Below, in pieces: positions 50,410 to 60,166 of a stretch of DNA of 64,000 nt. The position numbers were made by a program, and so were the translations under genes. Numbering within the stretch: the first letter of the stretch is position 1; each line of letters starts with the position of its first letter. The notes under the pieces were generated by a model. It ran no database searches, was not told where the DNA came from, and saw nothing but the letters and a program-made list of their open reading frames with translations. The DNA comes from an uncultured Marivita sp. (GTDB lineage Bacteria; Pseudomonadota; Alphaproteobacteria; Rhodobacterales; Rhodobacteraceae), in NCBI RefSeq assembly GCF_947488135.1, contig NZ_CANKYW010000001.1, forward strand, positions 806,001 to 870,000, written 5' to 3'.

Positions 50410-50460
50410 GCCCGAGACGCTTGCGTTTCGGGCATGTGCCCGCCCGCCCCAAGGCGGGCG
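50410..50460. terminator. Tandem hairpins between convergent ade and lysR
   Basis: GCCCGAGACG-CTTG-CGTTTCGGGC (one G-T) and CGCCCGCC-CCAA-GGCGGGCG. Confidence 0.6.
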
Positions 50461-50516
50461 CATTCGCGCCCACCCGGTCGGGCGCATGCCCTGTGTTGGC
50501 GCGCAGTTGAAGGTGA

Positions 50517-51392
50517 CTACCTCCCAGCCGCCTCAAGCAACTCCTTGACCAGCGGGTTCGGATAGCGGCGGTCGAGCGTGACCGCGTAGAACAACTCGTG
50601 CAGGTCCAGCATCGCCGCCTGTACCAGCTCGCCGCGCGCCAGTTCGTCCTGCACCACGATGGGCGGCACCACGGCAAGCCCGGTTCCGCGCAGGGCCAGA
50701 AGGCGGATCATCGCCATGTCATCGACCTCGGCGGCGATGATCGGTTTGGCCTGAACGCGCGACAGCAGCGTGTCGAAGGCGTTGCGGATCTGGGTGTCGC
50801 GGGTGGGCAGGATCAGGGGTTGTTCCGCCACCAGCGCCTCGAACGGGCGGTTGCCCTGTACGCGGTCCGGGGTCCCGAACAAGCCCACGGTCTGGTCCGC
50901 GAGCTTTTGCGTCAGGTACGGGCTGATCGCGTCGCGCGCGGGGGGCGTGTTGGTCAGCACCACGTCGAGATTGAGCGCATCGAGCGCGGCATAAAGTTCC
51001 GCCGCGCTGCCCGAGCGCAGGATCACCTCGACATCCGGGCGGCCCAGTACCGGCTCAAGGAAGGTGATCTGAAAGTTGCGCGACAGGGTGGAGAGCGCGC
51101 CGACGCGGAGCGCGCGGGCCGGGCGGGCGGTTTCGCGCAGCGTGTCGAGCAGTTCTTCCCCGGCGGCAAAGATCGTGTCGGCATGATCCAGCGCGATGCG
51201 CCCCGCCTCGGTCAGATGCAGCGCGCGGCCCCGCCGTTCGAACAGGGCCTGGCCGATCCGTTCTTCCAACTGCTTGATCTGAGACGACAAAGCCGATTGC
51301 GACAGGTTCAGCCGCTCGGCCGCGCGGGTCAGGTTTCCGTCATGCGCGACGGCCCAGAAATATCGCAGGTGGTGATAATTCAAGTCCGACAT
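50517..51392 (-). CDS. LysR family transcriptional regulator
   Basis: LNYHHLRYFWAVAHDGNLTRAAERLNLSQSALSSQIKQLEERIGQALFERRGRALHLTEAG. Confidence 0.94.
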   Translation of the reverse strand: MSDLNYHHLRYFWAVAHDGNLTRAAERLNLSQSALSSQIKQLEERIGQALFERRGRALHLTEAGRIALDHADTIFAAGEELLDTLRETARPARALRVGALSTLSRNFQITFLEPVLGRPDVEVILRSGSAAELYAALDALNLDVVLTNTPPARDAISPYLTQKLADQTVGLFGTPDRVQGNRPFEALVAEQPLILPTRDTQIRNAFDTLLSRVQAKPIIAAEVDDMAMIRLLALRGTGLAVVPPIVVQDELARGELVQAAMLDLHELFYAVTLDRRYPNPLVKELLEAAGR

Positions 51393-51413
51393 TCGTTCTG
51401 TTTAATCGAACGA
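51393..51413. promoter_or_regulatory. Dyad adjacent to lysR start, candidate LysR operator for dabBA
   Basis: TCGTTC-N9-GAACGA, perfect 6-bp arms. Confidence 0.4.
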
Positions 51414-51497
51414 TTATGCTCAAACAATGTATTTTTATTCACCAAAGCTGCGCGCTAGGTCCCCACGCAAGATCACCACCTGTTTGGAGACCGCATC

Positions 51498-53051
51498 ATG
51501 ATCACGAGTTTGCCGCTTCTGGCCCCGGCCATTTTTGCCCTCATCGGCCTCGTCTACATGCGTGGCGACATGGCGCGCGGATCGGGGCTGCTGCGTCTAG
51601 GCGAATATGCCGGGCTTGCGGCGATGGTCGTGTCGCTGGGGGCGCTGGGGCTTTTGATCCGTGACGGATCGGCCACCAGCCCGCTGATCGGTGCCGCCGA
51701 GATGGGGTTCGCCGCGCGCATCGACGCGGTGAGTGTGACGATGCTGATGCTCGTCAGCTTTATCGGCTGGGTCGTGATGCGCTTTGCGGTCACCTACACC
51801 GACGGCGAAGCCAACCAGACGCGGTTTCTGGGCTGGCTGAGCCTTGGCCTCGCGTCGGTTCTCCTGCTGGTGACCGCGGGCAACCTAATCCAGTTGATCC
51901 TCGGCTGGGGCGCGGTGGGGCTGTGCGTCAACCGGCTCTTGCTGACTTACCCGGAACGGGCGGCGGCGCAGCGGGCGGCGCGGAAGAAAGCGCTGTGCTC
52001 GGCGGCCTCGGATGCAGGGCTGATCCTTGGCGCCTTCGCGCTGGCCGTAGCGTATGGCACCGCAGATATCGCGACGATCATCGAAGCGGCACGTGCGGGC
52101 GAAGGCGGCGGGGCAGCGCTGTTCGCGGCTGGCCTGCTGGCGATTTCGGCGCTGTTCAAATCGGCGCAGGTGCCGACGCATGGCTGGCTGACCGAGGTGA
52201 TGGAGGCACCGACGCCGGTATCGGCCCTGCTGCACGCAGGTGTGGTGAACGCGGGGGGTTTCCTTCTCATTCGCTTCGCGGACGTGTTGTTGCTGGCCCC
52301 CGGTGTGTTGTCGGTGCTGGTGATGGTCGGCGGGTTTTCGGCCATCTTCGGCGGGTTGGTGATGCTCACGCAGCCGTCGGTCAAGACGTCGCTCGCGTGG
52401 TCCACCGTGGCGCAGATGGGGTTCATGATCCTGCAATGCGGGCTTGCGTTGTTCCCGCTGGCGCTGCTGCACATCGTGGCGCATTCGCTTTACAAGGCGC
52501 ACGCGTTCCTTGCCTCTGGTGGTGCCGTGGCACAAGTGGCGTCGATCCGGCGGCCCGGCCCGGTGGCGATCCCGAACGGCAAGGCGGTGCTCAAGGCCTT
52601 CGCGCTTGCACTGGCGATCTACGGAACCATCGGGCTGTTGCTGGGCATCGACGGGAAGTCGGCTCAGGCCATCGCGCTGGGTGCGGTGCTGGTGATGGGG
52701 GTGGCCTATCTCTTGGCGCAAGGTCTGGCGGATCACGCGCCAGAGGTTCTGACCCGGCGCATGGCGGTCTATTCGGTGGCCACCACGCTGAGCTATTTCG
52801 CGCTGCAATCCATCGCCATTTGGCTGACCACCGGTGCCTTACCCGCGACCCCGGCCCCCGGACCGCTGCAATGGGCGCTCATGGTGCTGACCATCCTCAG
52901 CTTCGGCACCGTGGCGCTGGCACAGGCGACCTTCCCCAACTGGGCGACCCATCCGGCGGCCCAGGGCCTTCGGGTGCATCTTTCGAACGGCTTTTACCTC
53001 AACGCGGTGTTTGACCGGCTGACAGGCGGCTGGGCCGCGCGGTCGCGGTGA
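51498..53051 (+). CDS. dabB: Proton-conducting NuoL-like subunit of the DAB inorganic carbon transporter
   Basis: 517 aa NuoL-like; KSAQVPTHGWLTEVMEAPTPVSALLHAGVVNAGGFLLIRF; overlaps a DUF2309 gene. Confidence 0.9.
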   Translation: MITSLPLLAPAIFALIGLVYMRGDMARGSGLLRLGEYAGLAAMVVSLGALGLLIRDGSATSPLIGAAEMGFAARIDAVSVTMLMLVSFIGWVVMRFAVTYTDGEANQTRFLGWLSLGLASVLLLVTAGNLIQLILGWGAVGLCVNRLLLTYPERAAAQRAARKKALCSAASDAGLILGAFALAVAYGTADIATIIEAARAGEGGGAALFAAGLLAISALFKSAQVPTHGWLTEVMEAPTPVSALLHAGVVNAGGFLLIRFADVLLLAPGVLSVLVMVGGFSAIFGGLVMLTQPSVKTSLAWSTVAQMGFMILQCGLALFPLALLHIVAHSLYKAHAFLASGGAVAQVASIRRPGPVAIPNGKAVLKAFALALAIYGTIGLLLGIDGKSAQAIALGAVLVMGVAYLLAQGLADHAPEVLTRRMAVYSVATTLSYFALQSIAIWLTTGALPATPAPGPLQWALMVLTILSFGTVALAQATFPNWATHPAAQGLRVHLSNGFYLNAVFDRLTGGWAARSR

Positions 53052-53074
53052 TGGACAGGACAGGAGATCAGGAC

Positions 53075-55474
53075 ATGCTGACAATGGTTGAACGGTTCTC
53101 TGGCCCCGCGCTCGAGATCATGGCGGGTGCCAAGAACGCCGCCGCGCATATCCCGCCGCTCTGGTCGCTTGAGGCGACGGTGGCGGTGAACCCCTATGTC
53201 GGGCAGGCGGGCGAGCCGTTGCAGATGGCTGCCGCCCGTTTGGCGCGGGTGGCGGGTGTGCGGACCGTGCCGGAGCGCGCGCATTTCAAGGCGAAGTTCG
53301 ACGCTGGGGATCTAAGCGTGGCGGACCTTGAGGCAGGGCTGGCCGATGTGCCAGACCTGACGGCGACGGTCGAAGACCTGATCGCGGCGATGGATCGCGA
53401 GCCGCTCGCGCGGCAGACGCTGCCGACGCTGGCCGATCTGGCCGAAGAGGTGTCGGACATCAACTGGCCCGATTTCGTGGCCGAACGGATCGGTCATTGG
53501 GCGGGCGGACATTACGACACCGGGCAGGCGCTTTGGCCTGCGCCCAAGACACGGGCGTGGCTGTCGTGGCGGTCCTTTGCGCAGCGCGATCTGACACCCG
53601 AGATCTTCGGCCTGACCGGGTTTGCGAGCCGCGTTGCAGGAATGTCCATGTCGGCACGCGGTGCGCTGACCAAATGCGCCGAGGAGATGGGGATCACGGC
53701 GGATGCCTGCGAAAGCTATTTCCACACGCTCTTGATGCGCTTGGGCGGCTGGGCGCAGCTTGCCTCGGGCGAGGCGTTTCGTGCGAACCTCAAGGGCGAG
53801 GGCAACAACGACATCACCGATCTTCTGACGGCGAAGCTGGTGTTCGAGGCGGCGCTGTTGGCGCGCTATAAGGACAAGATCGGCGCGCGGTGGAAAGAGG
53901 TGCTCGAGGCGCACGCAAAGCCCATCGTGCCGAGTGAGGACGATCTGATCGACGCGGCCCTTCAGGCGGCGGCGGATCACGCTGCGGCACGCGCGCTGGA
54001 CGAGACTTTGGCGCAGCCGGGGTCGGCCAAGCACGATGCGCCGAACGTGCAGGCCGCGTTCTGCATCGACGTGCGCTCCGAAGTGTTCCGCCGTGCGCTG
54101 GAAGCCTCTGGCGACGGGATCGAGACCATCGGCTTTGCCGGGTTCTTCGGCATCGCAGCGGCGCATCATGGCTTTGCCTCCGACGTGGAGGAAACGCGAG
54201 GTCCGGTGCTGATCAATCCGGGCGCCACATCCGCGGCCACCGATCCGCAGGACAGCGACATGCTGACCCGCGTCGCCAAACGGGTGACGCGGGCTTGGGG
54301 CCGGTTCCGGCTGGCGGCGGTGTCCAGCTTTGCCTTCGTCGAGGCGACGGGACCGCTTTACCTGGGCAAGCTGGTACGGGATTCACTGGCGCAAAGACAT
54401 CCGAGCCTTGGCAATGATCCGGTGCCCGCCTTGTCTGACAACCTGTCGGTCGCGGATCGGGTGGGGATGGCGGCGGCGATCCTGTCGGGCATGTCGCTCA
54501 AGCATGGTTTCGGAAAAGTCGTTCTGCTCGCCGGTCACGGCGCGGGTGTGGTCAACAATCCGCATGCCAGCGCGCTGCAATGCGGCGCGTGTGGTGGGCA
54601 TGCGGGCGATGTCAACGCACGGCTCGCGGCCAACCTGCTGAACGATCCAGAGGTGCGTGTGGGGCTTGTGGACAAGGGGATCGAGGTGCCTGCGGAGACC
54701 GTGTTCCTTGCCGGTCTGCACGACACGGTCACGGATGAGGTAAAGCTCTACGAGGACGACCTGCCCGCCGGGCATACGCAGGCGGCCACGATTGCGTCGC
54801 TCAAGCAGGCGTTGAAGCTGGCGGCAAAGGCGACGCGGAGCGAACGGTCGGCGCGCCTGCCACGCGCGACGGATGCGGCGGCGATGATCGAACGCGCCCG
54901 GGACTGGTCGGAAACCCGGCCCGAATGGGGGTTGGCCGGCTGTTCCGCCTTTATCGCGGCCCCCCGGTCACGGACAGCGGGGCGGAGCCTGAGCGGGCGG
55001 TCCTTCCTGCACACCTATGACTGGCGGCAGGACAGCAATTTCCAGGTGTTGGAGTTGATCCTGACCGCACCCGTGGTCGTGGCAAGCTGGATCAGCCTTC
55101 AGTATTACGGGTCCTCCGTTGCGCCGGATGCGTTCGGCGCGGGCAACAAGCTCTTGCACAACGTCACCGGCGGGATCGGCGTGGTTGAGGGCAATGGCGG
55201 CGTGCTGCGCGGCGGATTGCCGTGGCAGTCGGTGCATGACGGGGAAAAGTTCATGCATGATCCCCTGCGCCTGTCCGTTGCGGTGGAAGCCCCGCGCGAG
55301 GCGATCAGTGAGATCCTGAAACGGCACGAGGGTGTGGCGGCGTTGTTCGACAACGGCTGGCTGAAGCTTTTTGCGATGGATGATGAGGGCCGGTTGGGCT
55401 GGCGCTATACGGGAAAGGGCGATTGGGTCTCGCTTCGCGGGGGCGAAGCTGCGGCGCAGATCGCGGCCGAGTGA
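53075..55474 (+). CDS. dabA: DUF2309/UPF0753 zinc protein, DAB inorganic carbon transporter subunit A
   Basis: AAFCIDVRSE (Cys-x-Asp) and GHGAGVVNNPHASALQCGACGGHAG (His-x14-Cys) keep the DabA Zn-site spacing. AGGAG ribosome site precedes ATG 53075. Confidence 0.92.
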   Translation: MLTMVERFSGPALEIMAGAKNAAAHIPPLWSLEATVAVNPYVGQAGEPLQMAAARLARVAGVRTVPERAHFKAKFDAGDLSVADLEAGLADVPDLTATVEDLIAAMDREPLARQTLPTLADLAEEVSDINWPDFVAERIGHWAGGHYDTGQALWPAPKTRAWLSWRSFAQRDLTPEIFGLTGFASRVAGMSMSARGALTKCAEEMGITADACESYFHTLLMRLGGWAQLASGEAFRANLKGEGNNDITDLLTAKLVFEAALLARYKDKIGARWKEVLEAHAKPIVPSEDDLIDAALQAAADHAAARALDETLAQPGSAKHDAPNVQAAFCIDVRSEVFRRALEASGDGIETIGFAGFFGIAAAHHGFASDVEETRGPVLINPGATSAATDPQDSDMLTRVAKRVTRAWGRFRLAAVSSFAFVEATGPLYLGKLVRDSLAQRHPSLGNDPVPALSDNLSVADRVGMAAAILSGMSLKHGFGKVVLLAGHGAGVVNNPHASALQCGACGGHAGDVNARLAANLLNDPEVRVGLVDKGIEVPAETVFLAGLHDTVTDEVKLYEDDLPAGHTQAATIASLKQALKLAAKATRSERSARLPRATDAAAMIERARDWSETRPEWGLAGCSAFIAAPRSRTAGRSLSGRSFLHTYDWRQDSNFQVLELILTAPVVVASWISLQYYGSSVAPDAFGAGNKLLHNVTGGIGVVEGNGGVLRGGLPWQSVHDGEKFMHDPLRLSVAVEAPREAISEILKRHEGVAALFDNGWLKLFAMDDEGRLGWRYTGKGDWVSLRGGEAAAQIAAE

Positions 55475-55494
55475 CGATTTAGGAGCGAGGTTTT

Positions 55495-55515
55495 GCCCGG
55501 TGGGAAGCACCGGGC
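55495..55515. terminator. Hairpin downstream of dabA
   Basis: GCCCGGTG-GGAAG-CACCGGGC, followed by a second GC-rich dyad AGCGC...GCGCT. Confidence 0.55.
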
Positions 55516-55588
55516 AGCGCCGACCCGCCCCCACGGGGCGGCGCTTTCAGCACCACCCCTCGGGCCGTCGCTGCCCTTATCTCTCTGA

Positions 55589-56851
55589 TCAGCCTTCTTC
55601 GATCTCCACCTCAACCCCGAGCCCGCGCAGCACGTCCCAATAATTGGGGAACGTCTTGGACACGCAGTAGGGGTCTTCGATCCGCACGCCCTCGACCTTC
55701 ATCGCGGCGAGGGCAAAGCACATGGCGATGCGGTGATCGGCATGGCTGTCGATGAGGCCGGTGCTGACGTGATCGGTCAGGGCGGGGTCTGCGTGGACGA
55801 TGAGGTCATCGCCCTCGACCGTCGCCAGACCGGGGCGCACCTGTTCCAGCCCTTTATGCACCGCGTCGATCCTGTCGCATTCCTTGACGCGGAGGTTCTC
55901 GATCCCGGTGAAGCGCACGGGTGTCTCGTTGAACGCGGCCAGAACCGCCAGCGTCGGGATGGCGTCCTGCATTTGCGATCCGTCGATCTCGGCCGGCATG
56001 TGCGGGAAGGCGGCGATCATGTCATGGGCCTTGGCGTCGGGCTGGTTCATGTCGCCGGGGGCGGTGCCGATGTCGATGGCGCCACCGGTCAGCGCCTCGG
56101 CGGCCCAGAGATAGGTCGCGGCGCTGGCATCGGGTTCGACGTGATAATTGGTAGCGGTGTAGCCGCCGGGAGCCACGATGATCTGGTTTTCGGACGGGAA
56201 CGACACCGACGCGCCGAAGGCGCGCATCACGGCGGCGGTGATGTGCAGGTATCCCACAGCGCCGATCTTGCCGCCGCCTATGGTGATGCGGGTCTCGCCG
56301 TCGCCCATCGCGGCGAGCATCATGATGGCCGAGATATACTGGCTCGACAGCTTGCCACTGACCTCGATCTTGCCGCTTTGGAACGTGCCGGTGCCCTTGA
56401 CGGTCACGGGCGGGCAGCCTGTCTCGGACGTTGCCTGCACACCCATCGCCTGCAACGTGTCCAACAGGGGTGCGATGGGGCGCTTCTGCATGTGTTCGTC
56501 CCCGGTCACGATTGTGGTTCCGGGCGCGAGAGCCACAGCAGCGGTCAGGAAGCGGGTCGCCGTGCCTGCATTGCCGAGGAAAAGCGGTTCCCTGGCGGCG
56601 TGCAGCGTCCCTGAGCCGGTGACTTCGACCGTGGTTTCGTCCACCTCGGTGATGCCCACAGCCATCGCGCGCAGGGCTTCCATCATGTAATGCGTGTCGT
56701 CGCTGCGTAGGATGCCGGTGAGACGGCTGGTGCCGCGTGCCAGACCGGCCACCAGCAACGCCCGGTTCGTCACGGATTTAGAGCCGGGCAAAGTCACCCT
56801 GCCCACCAGAGGTTGGCTCACGGGGGTGATGCGGGCGATGGGCAGCGGCAT
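55589..56851 (-). CDS. aroA: 3-phosphoshikimate 1-carboxyvinyltransferase (EPSP synthase), ars-linked
   Basis: LPGSKSVTNRALLVAGLA, LFLGNAGTATRFLTAAV, SGKLSSQYISA, DGSQMQDAIPTLAVLAAF, NLRVKECDRI, DSHADHRIAM, SKTFPNYW. Confidence 0.9.
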   Translation of the reverse strand: MPLPIARITPVSQPLVGRVTLPGSKSVTNRALLVAGLARGTSRLTGILRSDDTHYMMEALRAMAVGITEVDETTVEVTGSGTLHAAREPLFLGNAGTATRFLTAAVALAPGTTIVTGDEHMQKRPIAPLLDTLQAMGVQATSETGCPPVTVKGTGTFQSGKIEVSGKLSSQYISAIMMLAAMGDGETRITIGGGKIGAVGYLHITAAVMRAFGASVSFPSENQIIVAPGGYTATNYHVEPDASAATYLWAAEALTGGAIDIGTAPGDMNQPDAKAHDMIAAFPHMPAEIDGSQMQDAIPTLAVLAAFNETPVRFTGIENLRVKECDRIDAVHKGLEQVRPGLATVEGDDLIVHADPALTDHVSTGLIDSHADHRIAMCFALAAMKVEGVRIEDPYCVSKTFPNYWDVLRGLGVEVEIEEG

Positions 56852-56977
56852 GGCGGGTCCTCCGGTCGGGCGGTCAGATGCGGGTTTACGGGTTTTGCCG
56901 CGCGTCGCAATCCGAAACTCCGGTCAGCGGGGGCTCAGCCGAAGTCACGCTGCAAAGAACTCATTGACACACCAAAT

Positions 56978-57005
56978 ATTTCTATTATTCACGAATTATG
57001 GAAAT
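56978..57005. promoter_or_regulatory. Candidate ArsR operator overlapping the arsR start codon
   Basis: 13-2-13 imperfect dyad ATTTCTATTATTC-AC-GAATTATGGAAAT, 11/13 complementary positions. Confidence 0.55.
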
Positions 57006-57843
57006 AAGAATCGCCTCACAACTCTCGACCCTCGGCCATCCGCAACGGCTGGCCATCTTCCGGATGCTGATGCGCCGGATGCCCGATCATGTGCCAGCCG
57101 GGGAAATCTCGACCGCGCTGGATATCAAGCCGTCCACGCTGTCGGCCTATCTGTCGAACCTGCTGGATGCCGGATTGCTGAGCCAGACGCGGGTGGGGAC
57201 ATCTCTTCGTTACAGTGTGAACGTATCGAACGTGCAGGGGATGCTGGATTTTCTCCTGCTGGATTGTTGTCGTGGCAGGCCGGATATGTGCAGCCCGCTT
57301 GCCACCGCTTTTGCACAAGGAAAGCGTGATATGCCATTGGACAGGTTCAAGGTACTTTTCATCTGTACTGGTAATTCCGCACGGTCGATTTTCGCCGAGA
57401 CGATCCTTCGGGATATGGCGGGCGATCGCTTCGAGGTCTACTCGGCTGGCACCAGACCGTATTCGGAATTGAACCCGTTGGCCGTGGAGGTGCTGCGCCA
57501 GAAGGGGCACGACGTGTCGGCGTTGCGGGCGAAGAACGTGCAGGAATTCATGCAACCGGACGCGCCGGTGTTCGATTTCGTCTTCACGGTGTGCGACCAG
57601 GCCGCCAACGAGGAGTGCCCGGCATGGTCCGGTCAGCCAGTGAGCGCGCATTGGGGCATGTCTGACCCGGTCAAGGCGACGGGGTCCGACGCGGAGCGCA
57701 GCCTGGCATTCCACGCCGCCTACGGTGCGCTGCGCAATAGGATCAGCGTGTTCACCGCGCTTCCGATGGCGACGCTCGACCGGATTTCGCTGCAAAAGGC
57801 CGTCGATACCATCGGACAGATGACAGAGGACCAAAACGCATGA
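56998..57843 (+). CDS. ArsR repressor fused to ArsC-like low-molecular-weight phosphatase arsenate reductase domain
   Basis: N-terminal ArsR HTH ([53 protein letters not shown]), [13 protein letters not shown] thiols, then [17 protein letters not shown]-loop and [13 protein letters not shown]. Confidence 0.93.
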   Translation: MEIRIASQLSTLGHPQRLAIFRMLMRRMPDHVPAGEISTALDIKPSTLSAYLSNLLDAGLLSQTRVGTSLRYSVNVSNVQGMLDFLLLDCCRGRPDMCSPLATAFAQGKRDMPLDRFKVLFICTGNSARSIFAETILRDMAGDRFEVYSAGTRPYSELNPLAVEVLRQKGHDVSALRAKNVQEFMQPDAPVFDFVFTVCDQAANEECPAWSGQPVSAHWGMSDPVKATGSDAERSLAFHAAYGALRNRISVFTALPMATLDRISLQKAVDTIGQMTEDQNA

Positions 57844-58838
57844 CCACTTACGCACTCAACGGGCTTGGCCGCATCGGCAAGCTGGCGCTGAAACCTTTGT
57901 TGGAGCGGGGCGCCAAGATCGCGTGGATCAACGACGCGGTGGGCGACCCGGCGATGCACGCGCATCTGTTCGAGTTCGACACGGTGCATGGCCGTTGGGA
58001 TGCCGACTTCGCGCATGACGCGGACAGCATCACGGTTGACGGGGTGCGGTTGCCGTTTATCGGCACTTCGGAACTGTCGAAATTGCCGATGGACGGTGTG
58101 GATGTCGTGATCGACTGCACCGGCGTTTTCAAATCGGAGGCGAAGATCGCGCCCTATTTTCAAATGGGAGCGAAGAAAGTCGTGGTTTCGGCCCCGGTCA
58201 AGGAAGGGCCGACGGCGAATATCGTCTACGGGGTGAACGATGGCATTTACGATCCTGAGAAACATGACATCGTGACGGCAGCCAGTTGCACCACCAATTG
58301 CCTCGCCCCGGTTGTGAAGGTGTTGCACGAGGCCATCGGGATAAGCCACGGATCAATCACCACAATCCATGATGTGACGAACACACAAACCATCGTGGAC
58401 CGCCCGGCCAAGGACCTGCGCCGCGCCCGGTCGGCGCTCAATTCGCTGATCCCGACGACCACAGGCAGCGCCACGGCAATCACCCTGATCTATCCCGAAC
58501 TGAAGGGGCGCTTGAACGGCCACGCGGTGCGGGTACCGCTGCTCAACGCATCGCTGACCGATTGCGTGTTCGAGATGAACCGCGCCACGACCGTGGAAGA
58601 GGTCAACGCGCTGTTCAAGGCGGCGGCGGAGGGGCCTTTGAAGGGCATCCTCGGCTATGAAGAACGGCCTTTGGTGTCCACCGATTATACAAACGACACG
58701 CGGTCGAGCATTGTCGATGCGCCCTCCACGATGGTCGTCAACGGCACGCAGGTGAAGGTCTATGCCTGGTACGACAACGAGATGGGCTATGCGCACCGCT
58801 TGGTGGATGTGGCGCTGATGGTCGGGGAACGGTTGTGA
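57840..58838 (+). CDS. ArsJ-associated glyceraldehyde-3-phosphate dehydrogenase
   Basis: [46 protein letters not shown]; lies directly between the arsR-arsC fusion and arsJ. Confidence 0.94.
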   Translation: MTTYALNGLGRIGKLALKPLLERGAKIAWINDAVGDPAMHAHLFEFDTVHGRWDADFAHDADSITVDGVRLPFIGTSELSKLPMDGVDVVIDCTGVFKSEAKIAPYFQMGAKKVVVSAPVKEGPTANIVYGVNDGIYDPEKHDIVTAASCTTNCLAPVVKVLHEAIGISHGSITTIHDVTNTQTIVDRPAKDLRRARSALNSLIPTTTGSATAITLIYPELKGRLNGHAVRVPLLNASLTDCVFEMNRATTVEEVNALFKAAAEGPLKGILGYEERPLVSTDYTNDTRSSIVDAPSTMVVNGTQVKVYAWYDNEMGYAHRLVDVALMVGERL

Positions 58839-60097
58839 GCAAACCCGAGGGTCTGTCCGCCTATATCGCCGTGACGGCCGCGTATTGGGCGTTCATGCTG
58901 ACCGATGGCGCGCTGCGGATGTTGGTGCTGCTCCATTTTCACACGCTGGGATTTTCGCCGGTGCAACTGGCCTATCTCTTCGTGCTGTACGAGGTCGCGG
59001 GCATGGTGACGAATCTCAGCGCAGGCTGGATCGCGGCGCGGTTCGGGTTGACGGCGACGCTTTATGCGGGGCTTGGGTTGCAGGTGGTGGCCTTGCTGGC
59101 GCTGGCGCAACTGGATCCGACATGGGCCATTGCCAGTTCGGTTGCCTTTGTCATGTGCGTGCAGGGCGCGTCGGGGGTGGCGAAGGATTTGGCCAAGATG
59201 TCGTCGAAATCGGCGGTGAAGCTGTTGGCCCCGACCGAGGGCGGCGGGCTATTCCGCTGGGTCGCCGTTCTGACCGGGTCGAAAAACGCGGTGAAGGGTG
59301 TGGGCTTCCTGCTGGGCGCGGCTTTGCTCGCGACGCTGGGATTTGTCGCGGCGGTCTATGCGATGGCGGCGGTGCTCGCAGTGATCCTGCTGGCGATCGT
59401 GGTCTTCATGCCGTCTGGCCTGCCCAAGGGGCGCAAGGGCGCGAAATTCTCCGAGGTGTTCTCCAAATCCGCCAACGTGAACTGGCTGTCGGCGGCGCGG
59501 GTGTTCCTCTTCGGGGCGCGCGACGTGTGGTTCGTCGTGGGCATCCCGATCTATTTCTACGCCGTGCTGTCGGACGGCACGACCGAGGGCAACCGCGCGG
59601 CATTCTTCCTGATCGGGACGTTCATGGCGGTGTGGATCATCCTCTACGGGATCGTGCAGGCGAACACGCCACGGTTTTTGCAAGCGGCGACGCGTACCGA
59701 GGGTGCGTTGATCGCGGATGCAAGAAAATGGGCGCTGCTGCTGCTGGCGGTGCCGGTCGCTTTGACCGTCGCGGCGGTCCTGTCGCCTGAACCACAAGCT
59801 TGGCTGACCGTGACGCTGGTCGTCGGACTGCTCGTCTTCGGGGCGGTCTTCGCGGTCAACTCGGCGCTGCATTCCTACCTGATCCTGGCGTTCACACAGA
59901 ATGAACGCGTGACGATGGATGTGGGGTTCTACTACATGGCCAACGCGGGCGGGCGGCTCTTGGGCACCGTTTTGTCGGGGCTCAGCTACCAGATCGGTGG
60001 TCTGCCGCTCGTCTTGGGCACGGCATCGGTGATGGTGGCGCTGTCGGCGCTGGCGGCGGGGCGGTTGCGCGCGGATGGCGTGGCGCAGGCTGTCTAG
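58835..60097 (+). CDS. arsJ: ArsJ-type organoarsenical (1-arseno-3-phosphoglycerate) efflux MFS
   Basis: 12-[46 protein letters not shown]; coupled to GAPDH. Confidence 0.92.
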   Translation: MSKPEGLSAYIAVTAAYWAFMLTDGALRMLVLLHFHTLGFSPVQLAYLFVLYEVAGMVTNLSAGWIAARFGLTATLYAGLGLQVVALLALAQLDPTWAIASSVAFVMCVQGASGVAKDLAKMSSKSAVKLLAPTEGGGLFRWVAVLTGSKNAVKGVGFLLGAALLATLGFVAAVYAMAAVLAVILLAIVVFMPSGLPKGRKGAKFSEVFSKSANVNWLSAARVFLFGARDVWFVVGIPIYFYAVLSDGTTEGNRAAFFLIGTFMAVWIILYGIVQANTPRFLQAATRTEGALIADARKWALLLLAVPVALTVAAVLSPEPQAWLTVTLVVGLLVFGAVFAVNSALHSYLILAFTQNERVTMDVGFYYMANAGGRLLGTVLSGLSYQIGGLPLVLGTASVMVALSALAAGRLRADGVAQAV

Positions 60098-60166
60098 GCA
60101 GCCTCTCTCGACATGAGGGACAAAGACAGGCACATCTTTCGCTGACACCAGACGACAGGAGTGCCC

